A stretch of DNA of 9,590 bases, from contig NZ_JBFXIO010000188.1 of assembly GCF_050175855.1 (NCBI RefSeq), positions 1-9,590 of the forward strand. Direction: 5' to 3'. The notes beneath the pieces are model-generated. The model had not been told where the DNA came from, did not search any database, and saw nothing but the letters and a program-made list of their open reading frames with translations. Below are positions 9,004 to 9,590 of the stretch, one piece after another (the stretch's first letter is position 1; every line of letters starts with the position of its first letter). Source of the DNA: Piscinibacter sp050175855 (GTDB lineage Bacteria > Pseudomonadota > Gammaproteobacteria > Burkholderiales > Burkholderiaceae_C). The translations under genes and the position numbers were made by a program.

Positions 9004-9032
9004 AGAATAGACGACGTTTCGTTCATGCGCAA
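9004..9032 (-). promoter_or_regulatory. Candidate sigma70 promoter of the toxin-antitoxin operon
   Basis: On the - strand, TTGCGC (9032-9027) and TATTCT (9009-9004) are separated by exactly 17 bp. Each hexamer matches four of six consensus bases. Transcription would start about 4-6 bases before the ATG at 8993, giving an almost leaderless antitoxin mRNA. The spacer contains a palindrome at 9011-9022. Confidence 0.45.
9011..9022. promoter_or_regulatory. Candidate autoregulatory operator (ACGA-N4-TCGT)
   Basis: ACGA (9011-9014) and TCGT (9019-9022) form an inverted repeat around CGTT, inside the 17-bp spacer of the candidate toxin-antitoxin promoter. A dimeric Xre-type repressor binding here would block RNA polymerase. 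The arms are short, so chance is a real alternative. Confidence 0.3.
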
Positions 9033-9084
9033 GGCGCTCGCCAGGCGCACCGACGCCGTTGCGGGCGGACGCACAATCGCGCCC

Positions 9085-9590
9085 ATGAACACGCTCGCCG
9101 CCCCGTCGCGCCTGGCGCTCTACCTGAACCTGATCCGCTGGGACCGCCCTGCGGGCAGCTACCTGCTGCTGTGGCCCACGCTGTCGGCGCTGTGGATTGC
9201 CGCGAACGGCTTTCCCGGCTGGCACCTGCTGGCGGTGTTCGTGCTCGGTACCTTCCTGATGCGCAGCGCCGGATGCGCGGTCAACGACGTGGCCGACCGC
9301 GATTTCGACCGCCACGTCAAGCGCACCGCGCAGCGCCCCGTCACCAGCGGCGCGCTGCCGGCCTCGGAAGCGCTGGCGCTGGGCGCGGCGCTGGCGCTGC
9401 TGGCTTTCCTGCTGGTGCTGACCACCAACCTCGCCACCATCCTGTGGAGCGTGGCGGCGCTGGCGGTGACGATCTTCTATCCCTTCACCAAACGCTTCTT
9501 CTCGATGCCGCAGGCGGTGCTGGGCGTGGCCTTCAGCTTCGGCATCCCGATGGCCTTCGCGGCAGTGACGGGCGAGGCGCCAGCGCTGGC
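9085..9590 (+). CDS. ubiA: 4-hydroxybenzoate polyprenyltransferase UbiA, N-terminal part (3' end outside window)
   Basis: UbiA is an inner-membrane prenyltransferase that attaches the polyprenyl tail to 4-hydroxybenzoate in ubiquinone synthesis. The frame is open from ATG 9085 to the window end, giving 168 residues of a protein usually near 290. The N-terminus LNLIRWDRPAGSYLLLWPT is characteristic. The first Asp-rich motif, which binds the prenyl diphosphate through Mg2+, is intact as NDVADRDFDRHVKRTAQRP (N67-P85), giving the NDxxDxxxD pattern. Membrane helices are evident around 25-40, 48-66 and 92-110, with more after. The second Asp-rich motif lies beyond the window. It diverges from the antitoxin gene with a 91-bp gap. 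The ATG is preceded by ACAATCGCGCCC and no Shine-Dalgarno sequence, closely resembling the sequence before the prfC start. Confidence 0.96.
   Translation, partial: MNTLAAPSRLALYLNLIRWDRPAGSYLLLWPTLSALWIAANGFPGWHLLAVFVLGTFLMRSAGCAVNDVADRDFDRHVKRTAQRPVTSGALPASEALALGAALALLAFLLVLTTNLATILWSVAALAVTIFYPFTKRFFSMPQAVLGVAFSFGIPMAFAAVTGEAPAL

Noticed and set aside
8578..9315. Upstream extension of the RES toxin frame through the antitoxin gene into ubiA
   Set aside because: It is an out-of-frame read-through of the antitoxin and antisense ubiA. RES-family similarity starts after ATG 8577.

Overview
The window is about 9.6 kb of very GC-rich chromosomal DNA. It is densely packed: there is no gene-free stretch longer than about 120 bp. 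Gene content, strong G/C bias at third codon positions and the katG-dps pairing suggest a high-GC betaproteobacterium, most likely of the order Burkholderiales. That placement is inferred from style and gene order, not from a search.

Block 1 (1-4576, + strand) is a stress and metal cluster. It holds the C-terminal 265 codons of catalase-peroxidase KatG (cut by the window edge), a Dps ferritin-like DNA-protection protein, a DJ-1/PfpI-family protein and a P3B (MgtA/MgtB-type) cation ATPase. The last three are separated by only 14 and 10 bp and look co-transcribed. The 85-bp katG-dps spacer contains a long RNA hairpin (821-853) that could set how much katG transcription continues into dps.

Block 2 (4607-6124, - strand) is a secreted beta-propeller-like protein of the choice-of-anchor I type. 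It has a signal peptide but no anchor. Just upstream, in its orientation, is a good match to a PhoB binding box: two TGTCAC-type half-sites on an 11-bp repeat. This suggests induction under phosphate starvation.

Block 3 (6241-7869, + strand) is prfC, encoding peptide chain release factor 3. It has a GATAAT -10-like element only 9 bp before the ATG and no Shine-Dalgarno sequence, so its mRNA may be leaderless or nearly so. Its stop codon shares a perfect inverted repeat with the stop codon of the convergent gene that follows.

Block 4 (7876-8993, - strand) is a type II toxin-antitoxin operon of the Xre/MbcA/ParS-RES family. The Xre antitoxin comes first and the RES-domain NAD+-degrading toxin second. 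A candidate sigma70 promoter with a small palindrome in its spacer precedes it and may be the autoregulatory operator.

Block 5 (9085-9590, + strand) is the N-terminal part of ubiA (4-hydroxybenzoate polyprenyltransferase, ubiquinone synthesis), transcribed divergently from the toxin-antitoxin pair and cut by the window end.

I did not find a wholly new system. The signals most worth following are the Pho box before the secreted protein, the katG-dps hairpin, the stress/metal operon layout, the toxin-antitoxin operator and the shared-stop palindrome.
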